From Rhodanobacteraceae bacterium ZG21-1 (GTDB lineage: Bacteria; Pseudomonadota; Gammaproteobacteria; Xanthomonadales; Rhodanobacteraceae), in assembly GCA_021390615.1 (NCBI GenBank), contig JAJEJU010000024.1:310001-374000 (forward strand): a DNA stretch of 64,000 nt, written 5' to 3'. Positions within the stretch are counted from its first letter, which is position 1, and the number at the start of each line of letters is the position of its first letter. The position numbers and the translations under genes were made by a program. The notes under the pieces were generated by a model. That model saw only the letters and a list, made by a program, of their open reading frames with translations, was not told the origin of the DNA and did no database searches. This document shows, one piece after another, positions 26,701 through 37,614 of this stretch.

Positions 26701-29700
26701 CTGAAGCTGTTGTTGCCGCTCAAGGTCAGCGTGGACGCGCCGTTCTTGACCAGGCTGCCGCTGCCGCTGATGGCGCCGGACAGCGTGGCGGCCTGGTCGC
26801 CGGGCAAGGTCAGCGCGGCGCCGGCGTTCAGCGCCACCGCATTCGACAAGGACAGCGACGTGCCGCTGCTGCCGTCCAGCGTGGCGGCGCCGGCCACGGT
26901 GAGTGCGCCGCTGCCGAGCGCATTGGCATTGCCGAGGACCAAGCTGCCGCTGTTGAGGGTGACGCCGCCGCTGAAGCTGTTGTTGCCGTTCAAGGTCAGC
27001 GTGGAGGCGCCGCTCTTGTCCAGACTGCCAGCGCCCGACAGCGTGCCGTCGAGGGTGACCGCGCCGCCGGCGCCGGGCAGGGCGAGGCTGGCGCCGGCGG
27101 CGAGGTTCACCGCGTTGGCCAGGTCGAGCGGGCCGCTGGCATCCAGCGAGGCGTTGCCGCCGACTGTAAGAGCGCCACTGCCCAGGGCGTTGTTGTTGCC
27201 GAGCAGCAGGCCGCCGGCATCCAGCGCGACGCCGCCGCTGAAGGTATTGGCGCCGCTCAGCGTCTGCACGCCTGCACCAGTCTTCACCAGGCCACCGCTG
27301 CCGCTGATGGTGCCGGCGAAGCTCTGGTTGCTGGCGTCGCCGAAGCTCAGCGTATTGGCGCCGAGATTCACGCTGCCCGCCGCACCGGCCAGCGAGCCGA
27401 TGGTCTGGTTGCCGCTGGCGGCTGAAATATCCAGCGCACCGCTGCCGGCGAGATTCACTGCACCGGTGGCGGCAAGACTGCCGCCCGCGCCGATCGCCAA
27501 GGTGCCGGCATTGATGCTGGTGCCGCCGGTGTAGGTGTTGGCACCGGTGAGGGTCAGGGTGGCGCTGCCGTCCTTGCTCAGCGCACCGCTGCCGCTGATG
27601 GCGCCGCCGAGGGTGAGCGCCTGGCTGCCCAGCACATCGAGTCCTGCGCCGGCGGCCAGGCTGACGTTGTTGGCCAGGTTGCTCGCAGCGTTGGCGTCCA
27701 GCGTGGCATTGCCGCCGACGCTGAGCGTGCCGGTGCCGAGTGCGGCGTTGTTGCCGACCACCAGGCCGCCGGCATTGAGCGCGACGCCGCCGCTGAAGGT
27801 ATTGGCGCCGCTCAGCGTCTGCACGCCCGCACCGGTCTTGACCAGGCCGCCGCTGCCGCTGATGGTGCCGGCGAAGCTCTGGTTGCCGGCGTTGCCGAAG
27901 CTCAGCGTATTGGCGCCGAGATTCACGCTGCCCGCCGCACCGGCGAGCGAGCCGATGGTCTGGTTGCCGCCGGCGGCGGAAATATCCAGCGCGCCGCTGC
28001 CGGCGAGATTCACTGCACCGGTGGCGGCAAGACTGCCGCCCGCGCCGATCGCCAGCGTACCGGCATTGATGGTGGTGCCGCCGGTATAGGTGTTGGCGCC
28101 GGTGAGGGTCAGGGTGGCGCCGCCGTCCTTGCTCAGTGCACCGCCACCGCTGATGACGCCGCCGAGGGTGAGCGCCTGGCCGCCGAGCACGTCGAGATTG
28201 GCGCCGGCGCCGAGGCTCACGTTGTTGGCGAGGTTGCTGGCGACGCTGGCGTCGAGGCTGGCGTTGCCGCCGACGCTGAGCGTGCCGGTGCCGAGTGCGG
28301 CGTTGTTGCCGACCACCAGGCCGCCGGCATTGAGCGCGACGCCGCCGCTGAAGGTGTTGGCGCCGCTCAGCGTCTGCACGCCCGTACCGGTCTTCACCAG
28401 GCTGCCGGTGCCGTCGATGGTGCCGGCGAAGCTGGTATTGCCGATCCCGCCCAGGGTGAGCGCATTGCCGCCGAGATTCACGCTGCCCGCCGCACCGGCG
28501 AGCGAGCCGATGGTCTGGTTGCCGCCGGCAGCCGAGATATCCAGCGCGCCGCTGCCGGCGAGATTCACCGCGCCCGTGGCGGCGAGGCTGCCGCCGGCGC
28601 CGATCGCCAGCGTGCCGGCATTGATGGTGGTGCCGCCGGTATAGGTGTTGGCGCCGGTGAGGGTCAGGGTGGCGCCGCCGTCCTTGGTCAGCTCGCCGCT
28701 GCCGCTGATGACGCCGCCGAGGGTGAGTGCCTGGCTGCCGAGCACGTCGAGTCCTGCGCCGGCGGCCAGGCTGACGTTGTTGGCGAGACTGGTGGCGGCG
28801 TTGGTATCCAGCGTAACGGCACCGCCGACGCTGAGCGTGCCGGTGCCGAGGGCGGCGTTGTTGCCGACTACCAGGCCGCCGGCATTGAGCGCGACGCCGC
28901 CGCTGAAGGTGTTGGCGCCGCCCAGCGTCTGCACGCCCGCACCGATCTTGACCAGGCCGCCGGTGCCGCTGATGGCGCCGTCGTAGCTGGCGTTGCCGAC
29001 GCCGCCCAGGGTCAGGTTGTTGCCGCCCAGGTTCACGTTGCTGCCGGCGACGCCGCTGAGGGCGCCGATGGTCTGGTTGTTGCCGGCCGAGATATCGAAG
29101 CCGGTGCCGGCCGCGGCGAGATTCACCGCGCCGGTGGCGGCGAGACTGCCGCCCGCGCCGATGGCGAGCGTGCCGGCGTCGATGGTGGTGCCGCCGGTGA
29201 AGGTATTGGTGCCGGTCAGCGTTTCGGTGCCGCTGCCTTGCTTGATCAGCGAGCCGGTGCCGGCGATGCCGCCGCTGAACACGCCGTCGACGGCGCTGCC
29301 GATGCTCAGCGTGTTCGCGCCCAGGTTCACCGTGCCGCTGCCGACCAGGGTGCCGAAGCTCTGCGTGCCGTTGCCGGCGGACAGGTCGAAGGTGGCGCCG
29401 GTGGCCAGGTTCACGGTGCCGCTGCTGGCCAGGCTGGCGCCGGCGCCCAGGGCCAGGGTGCCGCTGTTGATGAAGGTGTTGCCGGTATAGGTGTTGCTGC
29501 CGTTGAGGGTGAGCGTGGCGCCGCCATCCTTGGTGAGGCTGCCGGTGCCGCTGAGGTTGCCGTCGAGGGTCAGGTCGTTGCTGCCCAGCACGCTCAACCC
29601 GGCATTGAGCACGATGTTGTTGGCCAGCGTCAGGGCCGCGTTGGAATCCAGCGTCGCCGTACCGCCTACCGTCAATGCGCCGGTACCCAGCGCCGCTGCG

Positions 29701-32700
29701 TTGCCGACCACCAGGCCGCCGGCATTGAGGGTGAGGCCGCCGCTGAAGGTGTTGGCGCCGCCGAGGGTCTGCACGCCGCTGCCGTTCTTGACCAGCCCGC
29801 CGGTGCCCGCGATGACGCCGCCGAAGCTGGTGTCGCCGACACCGCCCAAGGTCAGGGCATTGCCGCCGAGATTGACGTTGCCCGAGGCGCCCGCGAGCGA
29901 GCCGATGGCCTGATTGCCGCCGGCCGAGATGTCGAGCGTGCCGCTGCCGCTGAGGCTCACCGCGCCGGTGGACAACAGGCTGCCGCCGGCACCGATCGCC
30001 AGCGTGCCGGAGAGGATGTTGGTGCCGCCGCTGAAGGTGTTGGCGCCGGTGAGGGTGAGGGTCGAGCTGCCGTTCACGCTGAGTGCGCCGGTGCCGGAGA
30101 TCACGCCGCCCAGGGTCAGCGCATTGCTGCCTTGCACGGTCAGGCCCGCGCCTGCACCCAGGTTGATCGCGTTGCCGACCGCCAGATTAGCGTTCGAAGC
30201 CAGCGTGGCGGCGCCGTTGACGCTGAGCGTGCCGGTGCCCAGGGCGCTGGCATTGCCCAGCACCAGCCCGCCGGCGTTGAGCGCGACGCCGCCGCTGAAA
30301 GTGCTGGCGCCGCTCAGGGTCTGCGTACCCGAGCCGTTCTTGGTCAGGCTGCCGGTGCCGCTGAGGCTGCCGGCGAAGCTGGAGTCGCCGACGCCGCCCA
30401 GGGTCAGGCCGTTGCCGCCCAGGTTGACATTGCTGCCGGCCACGCCGGCGAGCGAGCCGATGGCCTGGTTGCCGCCGGCGGAGATGTCGAAGCCGGCGCC
30501 CACGCCGCTGAGGTTCACCGCGCTGCCGGCGGCGAGGCTGCCGCCGGCGCCGAGGGCGAGCGTGCCGGCGGCGATGTTCAGGCCGCCGCTGAAGGTGTTG
30601 GCGCCGGTCAGCGTCTCGGTGCCGCTGCCTTGCTTGAGCAGGCCGCCGGTGCCGGCGATGACGCCGCCGAAGCTGGCGTTGCCGGCGCCGCCGAAGCTCA
30701 GCGTATTGCCGCCGAGATTGAGGCTGCTGCCGGCAACGCCGGAGAGATTGCCGATGGTCTGGTTGCCGGCGCCGGAGATGTCGAAGCCGGCGCCGAGGCC
30801 GCTGAGGTTCACCGCACCGGTGGCGGCGAGGCTGCCGCCGGCGCCGAGCAGCACGTTGCCGCCGGCGATGTCGAGTCCGCCGGTGAAACTGTTGGCGCCG
30901 GTCAGGGTGAGGTCGGCGCTGCCGCTCTTGAGCAGACCGCCGCTGCCCGAGATCGCACCGCCCAGGCTCAGCGCCTGGTTGCCGAGCAGATCGAGCGAAG
31001 CGCCGGCGCCGAGGTCGATGCCATTGCCGAGATCGAGCGCTGCGCTGCCATCCAGGCTGACGTTGGCGCCGGCGCCGATATTGAGGCTGCCGATGCCGAG
31101 CGCGGCGTTGTTGCCGAGCAGCAGGCCGCCGCCGTTGAGGTCGAGTCCGCCGCTGAAGGTGTTGGCGCCATTGAGGCTGAGGATCGCGTTGCCGTCCTTG
31201 CTGAGGCTGCCGGTACCGGCGATCACGCCGTTGAGGGTGAGGGCATTGCTGCCGAGCAGGTCGAGCGCGGCGCCGGCGCCGAGATTGAGGTTGTTGCCGA
31301 CGCCGAGGGCGAGGCTGGCGTCGAGGCTGGCGTTGCCATTGACGTTGAGCGCGCCGCTGCCGAGCGCGCCGGCATTGCCGAGCAGCAGGCCGCCAGCGTT
31401 GAGATTGAAGCCGCCGCTGAAGGTATTGGCGCCGCCGAGACTGAGGACGGCATTGCCGTCTTTGCTGAGGCTGCCGGCGCCGCCGATCACGCCGTTGAGG
31501 GTGAGGGCGTTGCTGCCGAGGATGTCGAGTGCCGCGCCGGCGCCGAGATTGAGGTTGTTGCCGACGTTGAGTGCAAGGCCGGCGTCGAGGCTGGCATTGC
31601 CGTTGACGTTGAGTGCGCCGCTGCCGAGCGCGCCGGCATTGCCGAGCAGCAGGCCGCCGGCATTGAGATTGAGTCCGCCGCTGAAGGTGTTGGCGCCGCC
31701 GAGGCCGAGGATGGCGTTGCCGTCCTTGCTGAGGCTGCCGGCGCCGCCGATCACGCCATTGAGGGTGAGGGCGTTGCTGCCGAGGATGTCGAGCGCGGCG
31801 CCGGCGCCGAGATTGAGATTGTTGCCGACATTGAGGGCGAGGCCGGCATCGAGGCTGGCATTGCCGTTGACATTGAGCGCGCCGAGACCGAGCGCGCCGG
31901 CATTGCCGAGCAGCAGGCCGCCGGCATTGAGGTTGAGGCCGCCGCTGAAGGTATTGGCGCCATTGAGGCCGAGGATGGCGTTGCCGTCCTTGCTCAGGCT
32001 GCCGGCGCCGCCGATCACGCCATTGAGGGTGAGCGCATTGCTGCCGAGCAGGTCGAGCGCGGCGCCGGCGCCGAGATTGAGGTTGTTGCCGAGATTGAGG
32101 GCGAGGTTGGCGTCGAGGCTGGTGTTGCCGTTGACGTTGAGCGCGCCGCTGCCGAGTGCGCCGGCATTGCCGAGCAGCAGGCCGCCGGCATTGAGGTTGA
32201 AGCCGCCGCTGAAGGCATTGGTGCCGCTCAGGGTCTCCACGCCTGCACCGAGCTTGGTCAGCGCGCCGGTGCCGCTGATGCTGCCGCCGAAGCTGGCGTT
32301 GCCCGCGCCGCCGAAGCTGAGCGTGCTGGCGCCGAGGTTGATGCTGCTGCCGGCGATGCCGGAGAGATCGCCGATGGTCTGGTTGCCGGCCGCCGAAATG
32401 TCGAAGCCGGCGCCGAGGCCGCTGAGGTTCACCGCGCCGCCGGCGGCGAGGCTGCCGCCCGCGCCGAGGGCGACGGTGCCGCCGGCGATGTTCAGGCCGC
32501 CGGTGAAACTGTTGGCGCCGTTCAAGGTGAGCGAAGCCGCGCCGCTCTTGAGCAGGCCGCCATTGCCGCCGATCAGGCCATTGAGGGTGAGGGCGTTGCT
32601 GCCGAGGATGTTGAGCGAGGTGCCGGTGCCGAGATTGAGGTTGTTGCCGATGCCGAGGGCGAGGCTGGCGTCGAGGCTGACGTTGCCGTTGACGTTGAGC

Positions 32701-35420
32701 GCCCCGCTGCCCAGCGCGCCGGCGTTGCCGAGCAGCAGGCCGCCGGCATTGAGGTTGACGCCGCCGGTGAAGGTGCTGGCGCCGCTGAGAGTTTCCACAC
32801 CTGCGCCCAGCTTGGTCAGCACGCCGCCGCCGATGATGCTGCCGCCGAAGCTGGCATTGCCGGCACCGCCGAAGCTCAGCGTATTGCCGCCGAGGTTGAT
32901 GCTGCTGCCGGCGATGCCGGAGAGATCGCCGAGGGTCTGGTTGGTGGAGCCGGAGATGTCGAAGTCGGCGCCCACCCCGCTGAGGTTCAGCGCGCTGCCG
33001 GCGGCGAGGCTGCCGGCAGCGCCGAGGGCGACGGTACCGCCGGCGATGTTCAGGCCGCCGTTGAACGTGTTGGCGCCATTCAAGGTGAGCAGGGCGGCGC
33101 CGCTCTTGAGCAGGCCGCCACTGCCGCCGATCACGCCATTGAGAGTGAGCGCATTGCTGCCGAGGATGTTGAGCGAGGCGCCCGCGCCGAGATTGAGGTT
33201 GTTGCCGATGCCGAGGCCGAGGCTGGCGTCGAGGCTGACATTGCCGTTGACGTTGAGCGCGCCGCTGCCGAGCGCGCCGATGTTGCCGAGCAGCAGGCCG
33301 CCGGCATTGAGATTGAGGCCGCCGCTGAAGGTATTGGCGCCATTGAGGGTCAGGATGGCGCTGCCGTCCTTGCTCAGGCTGCCGCTGCCGCCGATCACGC
33401 CGTTGAAGGCGAGCGCATTGCTGCCGAGCACGTCGAGCGCGGCGCCGGCGCCGAGATTGACCGCGTTGCCGAAGCCCAGCGCGAGGCTGGCGTCGAGGCT
33501 GGTATTGCCGTTGACGCTGAGTGCGCCGCTGCCCAGGGCCGCGGCATTGCCCAGCACCAGGCCGCCGGCGTTGAGCGCCATGCCGCCGCCGAAGGTGTTG
33601 GCCCCGCTCAGGGTCTGGATGCCGGTGCCGAGCTTGATCAGGCCGCCGGTGCCGACGATGGTGCCGGCGTAGCTGGTGTTGCCCAGACCGCCGAGGGTGA
33701 GCGTGTGGGTGCCGAGGTTGACGTTGCCGCCCAGGCCGGCCAGCGAGCCGATGGTCTGGTCGGCGGCCGCCGAAAGATCCAGGCCGGTACCGACGGCGAG
33801 ATTGATCGCGCCGTTTGGCGACAGGCTGCCGCTTGCGCCCAGGGCGAGCAGGCCGCCGGTGATGGAGAAGTTGCCGCTCAGGCTGTCGGCGCCGTTCAAG
33901 GTGAGGTTGGCGGCGCCGCTCTTGGTCAGATTGCCGGCGCCCGACAAGGAGCCGCCGAGGGTCAGGGCATTGCCGCCGAGCAGGTTCAGCGACCCGCCGC
34001 CGTTGATCACGATGTTGTTGGCGAGACTGAAGCCCGCGCTGGTGTTCAGGGTGGCCGCGCCGCCGACGGTCAGGTTGCCGCTGCCCAGGGCACCGGCATT
34101 GCCCAGCAGCAGGCCGCCCGCATTCAGGGCAATGCCGCCGCTGAACAGGTTGGCGCCGCCGAGGGTAATCACGCCGGTGTCGTTGACCGCCAGCCCGCCG
34201 GCGCCGGAGAGCACGCCGCCCAGCGAGAAGGCATTGCTGCCGCCCAGGGTAAACAGGCCGGTGTTGAGCGAGATGTTGTTCGCCAGGTTTAGCCCGGCGG
34301 TGCTGGCGGCGATGCTGCCGCCGTTGATGTTCAACAGGCCGCTGCCGAACACGCCGGCGCTGTTGAAGTTGACCAGACCGTCGTTGATGGTGGCGTCGCC
34401 GCTGACCAGGTTGCCCTGCAGATTCCAGGTGCCGCTGTTGACCACCAGGTGCTGGAAGTCGAGATAGTTGCTCGCCGCGAGGGTGGTGGTGCCGCCGCCG
34501 GTGCCCGAACCCGGGCCGGTGGCGGAGTTCTGCAGCACCAGCTTGTTGTTGCCGCCGGTCCCGGCGTCGACCACGCCGGCGGCCGCCAGCTTCACGTTGA
34601 CGCCGCTGAGGGTGCCGGCGACGCCGACGCCGGCGTCGTTGACGCTGGAGCCGGACACCGCGGTGAAGGTGTTGCCGATGGGATTGGTAGGGGTGGGGGT
34701 GGTGTCGCCGAGATAGACGCTGCCGTTGATGGTGCCGGCGTTGAGGAAGCTATTGCCCGCGCTGGAGGTCGAGGCGGCAAAGCCGATGCGGCCGGTCACC
34801 GTAGCGCCGGCGGCGTTGGTGAAATTGGTCTGCGCGCCGCCGTAGCTGATCACCGCAGGCGCGTCGGCGGTGGTGAACGTGCCGACGCCGAAGATCGACA
34901 TGCCGATGGTGCCGCTGTTGCTGATGTTGGTGACGCCGCTGGCGCCGGCGCCGTTCTGGATCACCAACGCCTGGCCGCCGAAGCCGAAGAGGGAGGCGAT
35001 GTTGACCAGGCCGTCGATCCTGCCGCCGGCCTGGTTATTGACGGTGATCGTGTTGGCTGCGGCATTGCCGAGCACGGCGCCGCTGGCCGACAGGCTGAGG
35101 CCGCCGTTGATGGTCGGGTCGATCGCGCCCTGGTTGTTCAGGGTGATGCCGTTGCCGGTCAGGCTCAGCGCGCTGCCGCCGACGATCGGCGGCACGCTCA
35201 GCGTGGCGCCGGTCTGCACATTGACTGTGACGTTATTGGTGGCATTAGCGAAGCTATTGGTATTCGATCCCGTCGCGCAGGTAATCACGGTGCCGGCCGT
35301 GGTGCAGGTGGCATAGGCCGAGTTGGCCGTAAATGGCAGGATCAACGCGGGAGCGAGGGCGAATAAGATGCTCTTGGCGAGCAGATTGGGGCGAACCCGA
35401 GCATGGCGACGCTGATGCAT
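23742..35420 (-). CDS. Giant type V autotransporter adhesin with beta-strand repeats
   Basis: This 3892-residue protein starts at ATG 35420 with GGAGG six bases upstream. It has an extended basic N-region and signal peptide (residues 1-37, ending NSAYA). The passenger is a very long beta-helix of autotransporter-associated repeats (about 350-3100) with motifs such as GSGSLTKDGGATLTL and GANTYTGGTT. A linker with a GGGGGTG tract precedes the outer-membrane barrel at about residues 3450-3735, which ends in NLGFRWSF. A further 157 residues (3736-3892) follow the barrel, rich in Ala/Pro, then Lys/His, with two Cys; this is abnormal for the family. The passenger contains long tandem DNA repeats. 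It is a likely adhesin or biofilm protein. Confidence 0.93.
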   Translation of the reverse strand: MHQRRHARVRPNLLAKSILFALAPALILPFTANSAYATCTTAGTVITCATGSNTNSFANATNNVTVNVQTGATLSVPPIVGGSALSLTGNGITLNNQGAIDPTINGGLSLSASGAVLGNAAANTITVNNQAGGRIDGLVNIASLFGFGGQALVIQNGAGASGVTNISNSGTIGMSIFGVGTFTTADAPAVISYGGAQTNFTNAAGATVTGRIGFAASTSSAGNSFLNAGTINGSVYLGDTTPTPTNPIGNTFTAVSGSSVNDAGVGVAGTLSGVNVKLAAAGVVDAGTGGNNKLVLQNSATGPGSGTGGGTTTLAASNYLDFQHLVVNSGTWNLQGNLVSGDATINDGLVNFNSAGVFGSGLLNINGGSIAASTAGLNLANNISLNTGLFTLGGSNAFSLGGVLSGAGGLAVNDTGVITLGGANLFSGGIALNAGGLLLGNAGALGSGNLTVGGAATLNTSAGFSLANNIVINGGGSLNLLGGNALTLGGSLSGAGNLTKSGAANLTLNGADSLSGNFSITGGLLALGASGSLSPNGAINLAVGTGLDLSAAADQTIGSLAGLGGNVNLGTHTLTLGGLGNTSYAGTIVGTGGLIKLGTGIQTLSGANTFGGGMALNAGGLVLGNAAALGSGALSVNGNTSLDASLALGFGNAVNLGAGAALDVLGSNALAFNGVIGGSGSLSKDGSAILTLNGANTFSGGLNLNAGGLLLGNIGALGSGALNVNGNVSLDASLGLGIGNNLNLGAGASLNILGSNALTLNGVIGGSGGLLKSGAALLTLNGANTFNGGLNIAGGTVALGAAGSLAAGSALNLSGVGADFDISGSTNQTLGDLSGIAGSSINLGGNTLSFGGAGNASFGGSIIGGGVLTKLGAGVETLSGASTFTGGVNLNAGGLLLGNAGALGSGALNVNGNVSLDASLALGIGNNLNLGTGTSLNILGSNALTLNGLIGGNGGLLKSGAASLTLNGANSFTGGLNIAGGTVALGAGGSLAAGGAVNLSGLGAGFDISAAGNQTIGDLSGIAGSSINLGASTLSFGGAGNASFGGSISGTGALTKLGAGVETLSGTNAFSGGFNLNAGGLLLGNAGALGSGALNVNGNTSLDANLALNLGNNLNLGAGAALDLLGSNALTLNGVIGGAGSLSKDGNAILGLNGANTFSGGLNLNAGGLLLGNAGALGLGALNVNGNASLDAGLALNVGNNLNLGAGAALDILGSNALTLNGVIGGAGSLSKDGNAILGLGGANTFSGGLNLNAGGLLLGNAGALGSGALNVNGNASLDAGLALNVGNNLNLGAGAALDILGSNALTLNGVIGGAGSLSKDGNAVLSLGGANTFSGGFNLNAGGLLLGNAGALGSGALNVNGNASLDASLALGVGNNLNLGAGAALDLLGSNALTLNGVIAGTGSLSKDGNAILSLNGANTFSGGLDLNGGGLLLGNNAALGIGSLNIGAGANVSLDGSAALDLGNGIDLGAGASLDLLGNQALSLGGAISGSGGLLKSGSADLTLTGANSFTGGLDIAGGNVLLGAGGSLAATGAVNLSGLGAGFDISGAGNQTIGNLSGVAGSSLNLGGNTLSFGGAGNASFGGVIAGTGGLLKQGSGTETLTGANTFSGGLNIAAGTLALGAGGSLAAGSAVNLSGVGAGFDISAGGNQAIGSLAGVAGSNVNLGGNGLTLGGVGDSSFAGSLSGTGSLTKNGSGTQTLSGASTFSGGVALNAGGLVLGNASALGTGTLSVNGAATLASNANLAVGNAINLGAGAGLTVQGSNALTLGGVISGTGALSVNGSSTLTLTGANTFSGGTNILSGTLAIGAGGSLLSTGAVSLSGSGTLDISAGGNQAIGSLAGASGNVNLGGNALTLGGVGDTSFGGVIAGTGGLVKNGSGVQTLGGANTFSGGLTLNAGGLVVGNAAALGTGALTVGGTATLDSNAALTLANNIVLNAGLSVLGSNDLTLDGNLSGTGSLTKDGGATLTLNGSNTYTGNTFINSGTLALGAGASLASSGTVNLATGATFDLSAGNGTQSFGTLVGSGTVNLGANTLSIGSAVDGVFSGGIAGTGSLIKQGSGTETLTGTNTFTGGTTIDAGTLAIGAGGSLAATGAVNLAAAGTGFDISAGNNQTIGALSGVAGSNVNLGGNNLTLGGVGNASYDGAISGTGGLVKIGAGVQTLGGANTFSGGVALNAGGLVVGNNAALGTGTLSVGGAVTLDTNAATSLANNVSLAAGAGLDVLGSQALTLGGVISGSGELTKDGGATLTLTGANTYTGGTTINAGTLAIGAGGSLAATGAVNLAGSGALDISAAGGNQTIGSLAGAAGSVNLGGNALTLGGIGNTSFAGTIDGTGSLVKTGTGVQTLSGANTFSGGVALNAGGLVVGNNAALGTGTLSVGGNASLDASVASNLANNVSLGAGANLDVLGGQALTLGGVISGGGALSKDGGATLTLTGANTYTGGTTINAGTLAIGAGGSLAATGAVNLAGSGALDISAAGGNQTIGSLAGAAGSVNLGANTLSFGNAGNQSFAGTISGSGGLVKTGAGVQTLSGANTFSGGVALNAGGLVVGNNAALGTGTLSVGGNATLDANAASNLANNVSLAAGAGLDVLGSQALTLGGAISGSGALSKDGSATLTLTGANTYTGGTSINAGTLAIGAGGSLAATGAVNLAGSGALDISAASGNQTIGSLAGAAGSVNLGANTLSFGDASNQSFAGTISGSGGLVKTGAGVQTLSGANTFSGGVALDAGGLLLGNNNALGSGALTVGGNASLDASGPLDLANAVNLAAGASLALPGAGGAVTLDGTLSGAGSLDKSGASTLTLNGNNSFSGGVTLNSGSLVLGNANALGSGALTVAGAATLDGSSGTSLSLSNAVALNAGAALTLPGDQAATLSGAISGSGSLVKNGASTLTLSGNNSFSGGVTSNGGGLTLGSDNALGSGALNVAGATTLDASAPVNAGNAVTLGATLTDAGSQALTLGGVLSGSGALVKNGASTLTLNGANSFSGGTTVNAGGLVVGNDSALGTGALAINGASLQADTAVTLGNAVNVGSNGATVQGSQNLGLNGALGGSGTLDKEGSGTLTLGGSLAGFSGSLAVNGGSLTASTPYSGGISVGSGATASLDGSGSAATANGPIAGTLNLGNNGSLNVSYANLAGITGTVNGQGSGTTLNLSGSGDATLPAASFSNVANLNVGSGTLSIASGSTASFSGGTTVGGNLVVDGSLSGPATVAGGGALIGSGSITGPVTVSGTLAPSGLAGASGSAAGSGTPGSTLSVGSLSLGSGSTTQIRANSGGASDSIQVGGSAALGGQLVALPSAGSYAPSTSYTILNAGGGVTGSYAGVTQNVLPFLNASVATQGNQVVLTLTQAGGGGGGTGGTPFNQFPGLNNNQLNMASVLQGIASTPGSTQLPTLLGYARGLTAAQVVHAFDTLTGETYASSARAELNGQSQYQDTVFDRLRLARDTGEQGTAAWAEPYTDSSNFDGNTNVAQTDYRIRGLIVGADTSVTPDLRLGVHASFANSRTSVDQRNDYTDIDQYAIGLHGLYFTPEQWWVEGLASYGWQSAEGNRQIQVGSFAPQASSHYDGKAINAALEGGYRFQFSHMHVEPFVGAYYAKVKYDAFTEHGAGDADLNVGRADASSLAYGAGVRLVGDFPLSPDGSALHPILLVRYLHNTKDQTVSIDNAFAGAASDSFAVQGTPPVQNHWQAGLGVSFDITPQASTFIYYDADIAKHTTSNAVNLGFRWSFGHAAPALAFTRSPQPASVAIESTPAHATASHAAVPATAAVAAAPLVTSSSAVHTGSAVPALAVAAGGWTTTSAVASKSPAATPAAAGMTPAGAAPFGQCKMHHRAPGTVAKTTVHRKYPVAHKPAQTTGLASAKPIKHKHHVLLAKQTPDLDPSCGG
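27238..28902 (-). repeat. Three complete 555-bp tandem repeats inside the autotransporter
   Basis: The same segment (CTGAAGGT.TTGGCGCCG) recurs at 27238, 27793, 28348 and 28903, exactly 555 bp apart, and the sequence between is near-identical by eye. Each unit encodes 185 residues, preserving frame. Homogenisation by recombination is implied. Confidence 0.9.
31153..32208 (-). repeat. Four 264-bp tandem repeats inside the autotransporter
   Basis: Copies begin at 31153, 31417, 31681 and 31945, and the next anchor is at 32209, all exactly 264 bp (88 residues) apart and nearly identical. This is a second, independent amplification within the passenger region. Confidence 0.9.
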
Positions 35421-37011
<1,591 letters not shown>

Positions 37012-37188
37012 CCGCCCGATCCGGCGGGCATGGCCGCCGGGGCTTGCAAAGCGTGCCCGGCGCCAATATCCCGGGCCGATGCGCCTGCTGCCGCCGTGCA
37101 TGGCCCGGGGGCGCATGGCATAATCCCTGACCTTTGTTCAGGTGTCGGCAGAAATTGCTGCCGGTACCGCTACTTGCGAGACGAGCTG

Positions 37189-37527
37189 ATGAGTCTTTCG
37201 TTGCCCATCGTGTTTGCCCAGGCCGCTCCTGCCGGGGCGCAGCCGAACCCGTTCGGCCTGCCGTTCTTCGGCATCATGATCCTGATGTTCGGGGTGATGT
37301 ATTTCACCATGATCCGCCCGCAGCAGAAGCGCCAGCGCGAGCACCGCGACCTGCTGAGTTCGCTGTCGCGCGGCGACGAAGTGGTCACCAGCGGCGGCCT
37401 GGCTGGTCGCGTGGAAGAGGTCGGCGACAACTTCGTCACGGTGGAGATCGCGCCGAACGTGAAGATCAAGCTGCAGAAGAGCGCAGTGACGCAGGTGCTG
37501 CCCAAGGGCTCGTTGAAGTCCTCCTGA
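37189..37527 (+). CDS. yajC: Sec translocase accessory subunit YajC
   Basis: This 112-residue inner-membrane protein has one transmembrane helix (FFGIMILMFGVMYFTMIRPQQKRQ, the family signature) and a small cytoplasmic domain (GDEVVTSGGLAGRVEEVGDNF). It associates with SecDF and SecYEG. ATG 37189 gives MSLSLPIVFAQ, the normal N-terminus. It lies between tgt and secD, the conserved order. Confidence 0.96.
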   Translation: MSLSLPIVFAQAAPAGAQPNPFGLPFFGIMILMFGVMYFTMIRPQQKRQREHRDLLSSLSRGDEVVTSGGLAGRVEEVGDNFVTVEIAPNVKIKLQKSAVTQVLPKGSLKSS

Positions 37528-37614
37528 GTTTGCGAGGCGCGGCCGGAGGGGGCGCGCGACGATTCGACATTACCTGCCGCGGCGGCTGCGCCGCGGCCCT
37601 GAGGGATGCAAGGC

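Noticed and set aside
26140-28986. Pro/Leu/Ala-rich plus-strand frames of about 110-460 codons in the adhesin
   Set aside because: Antisense shadows of the tandem repeats, restarting at the same repeat anchor each time.
27238-32208. Regularly spaced repeats considered as a CRISPR array
   Set aside because: The units are 264 or 555 bp, fully coding, with no unique spacers.
29238-34292. Very long open frames (1684 and 1252 codons, among others) on the plus strand opposite the autotransporter
   Set aside because: They mirror the repeat structure of the minus-strand gene, have low-complexity Ala/Gly/Glu or Pro/Leu composition, no ribosome sites and no domains. They are open because of high GC and codon bias.
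37030-37188. Upstream extension of yajC from an earlier ATG
   Set aside because: The extension is non-hydrophobic, unlike any YajC, and covers the probable promoter region.
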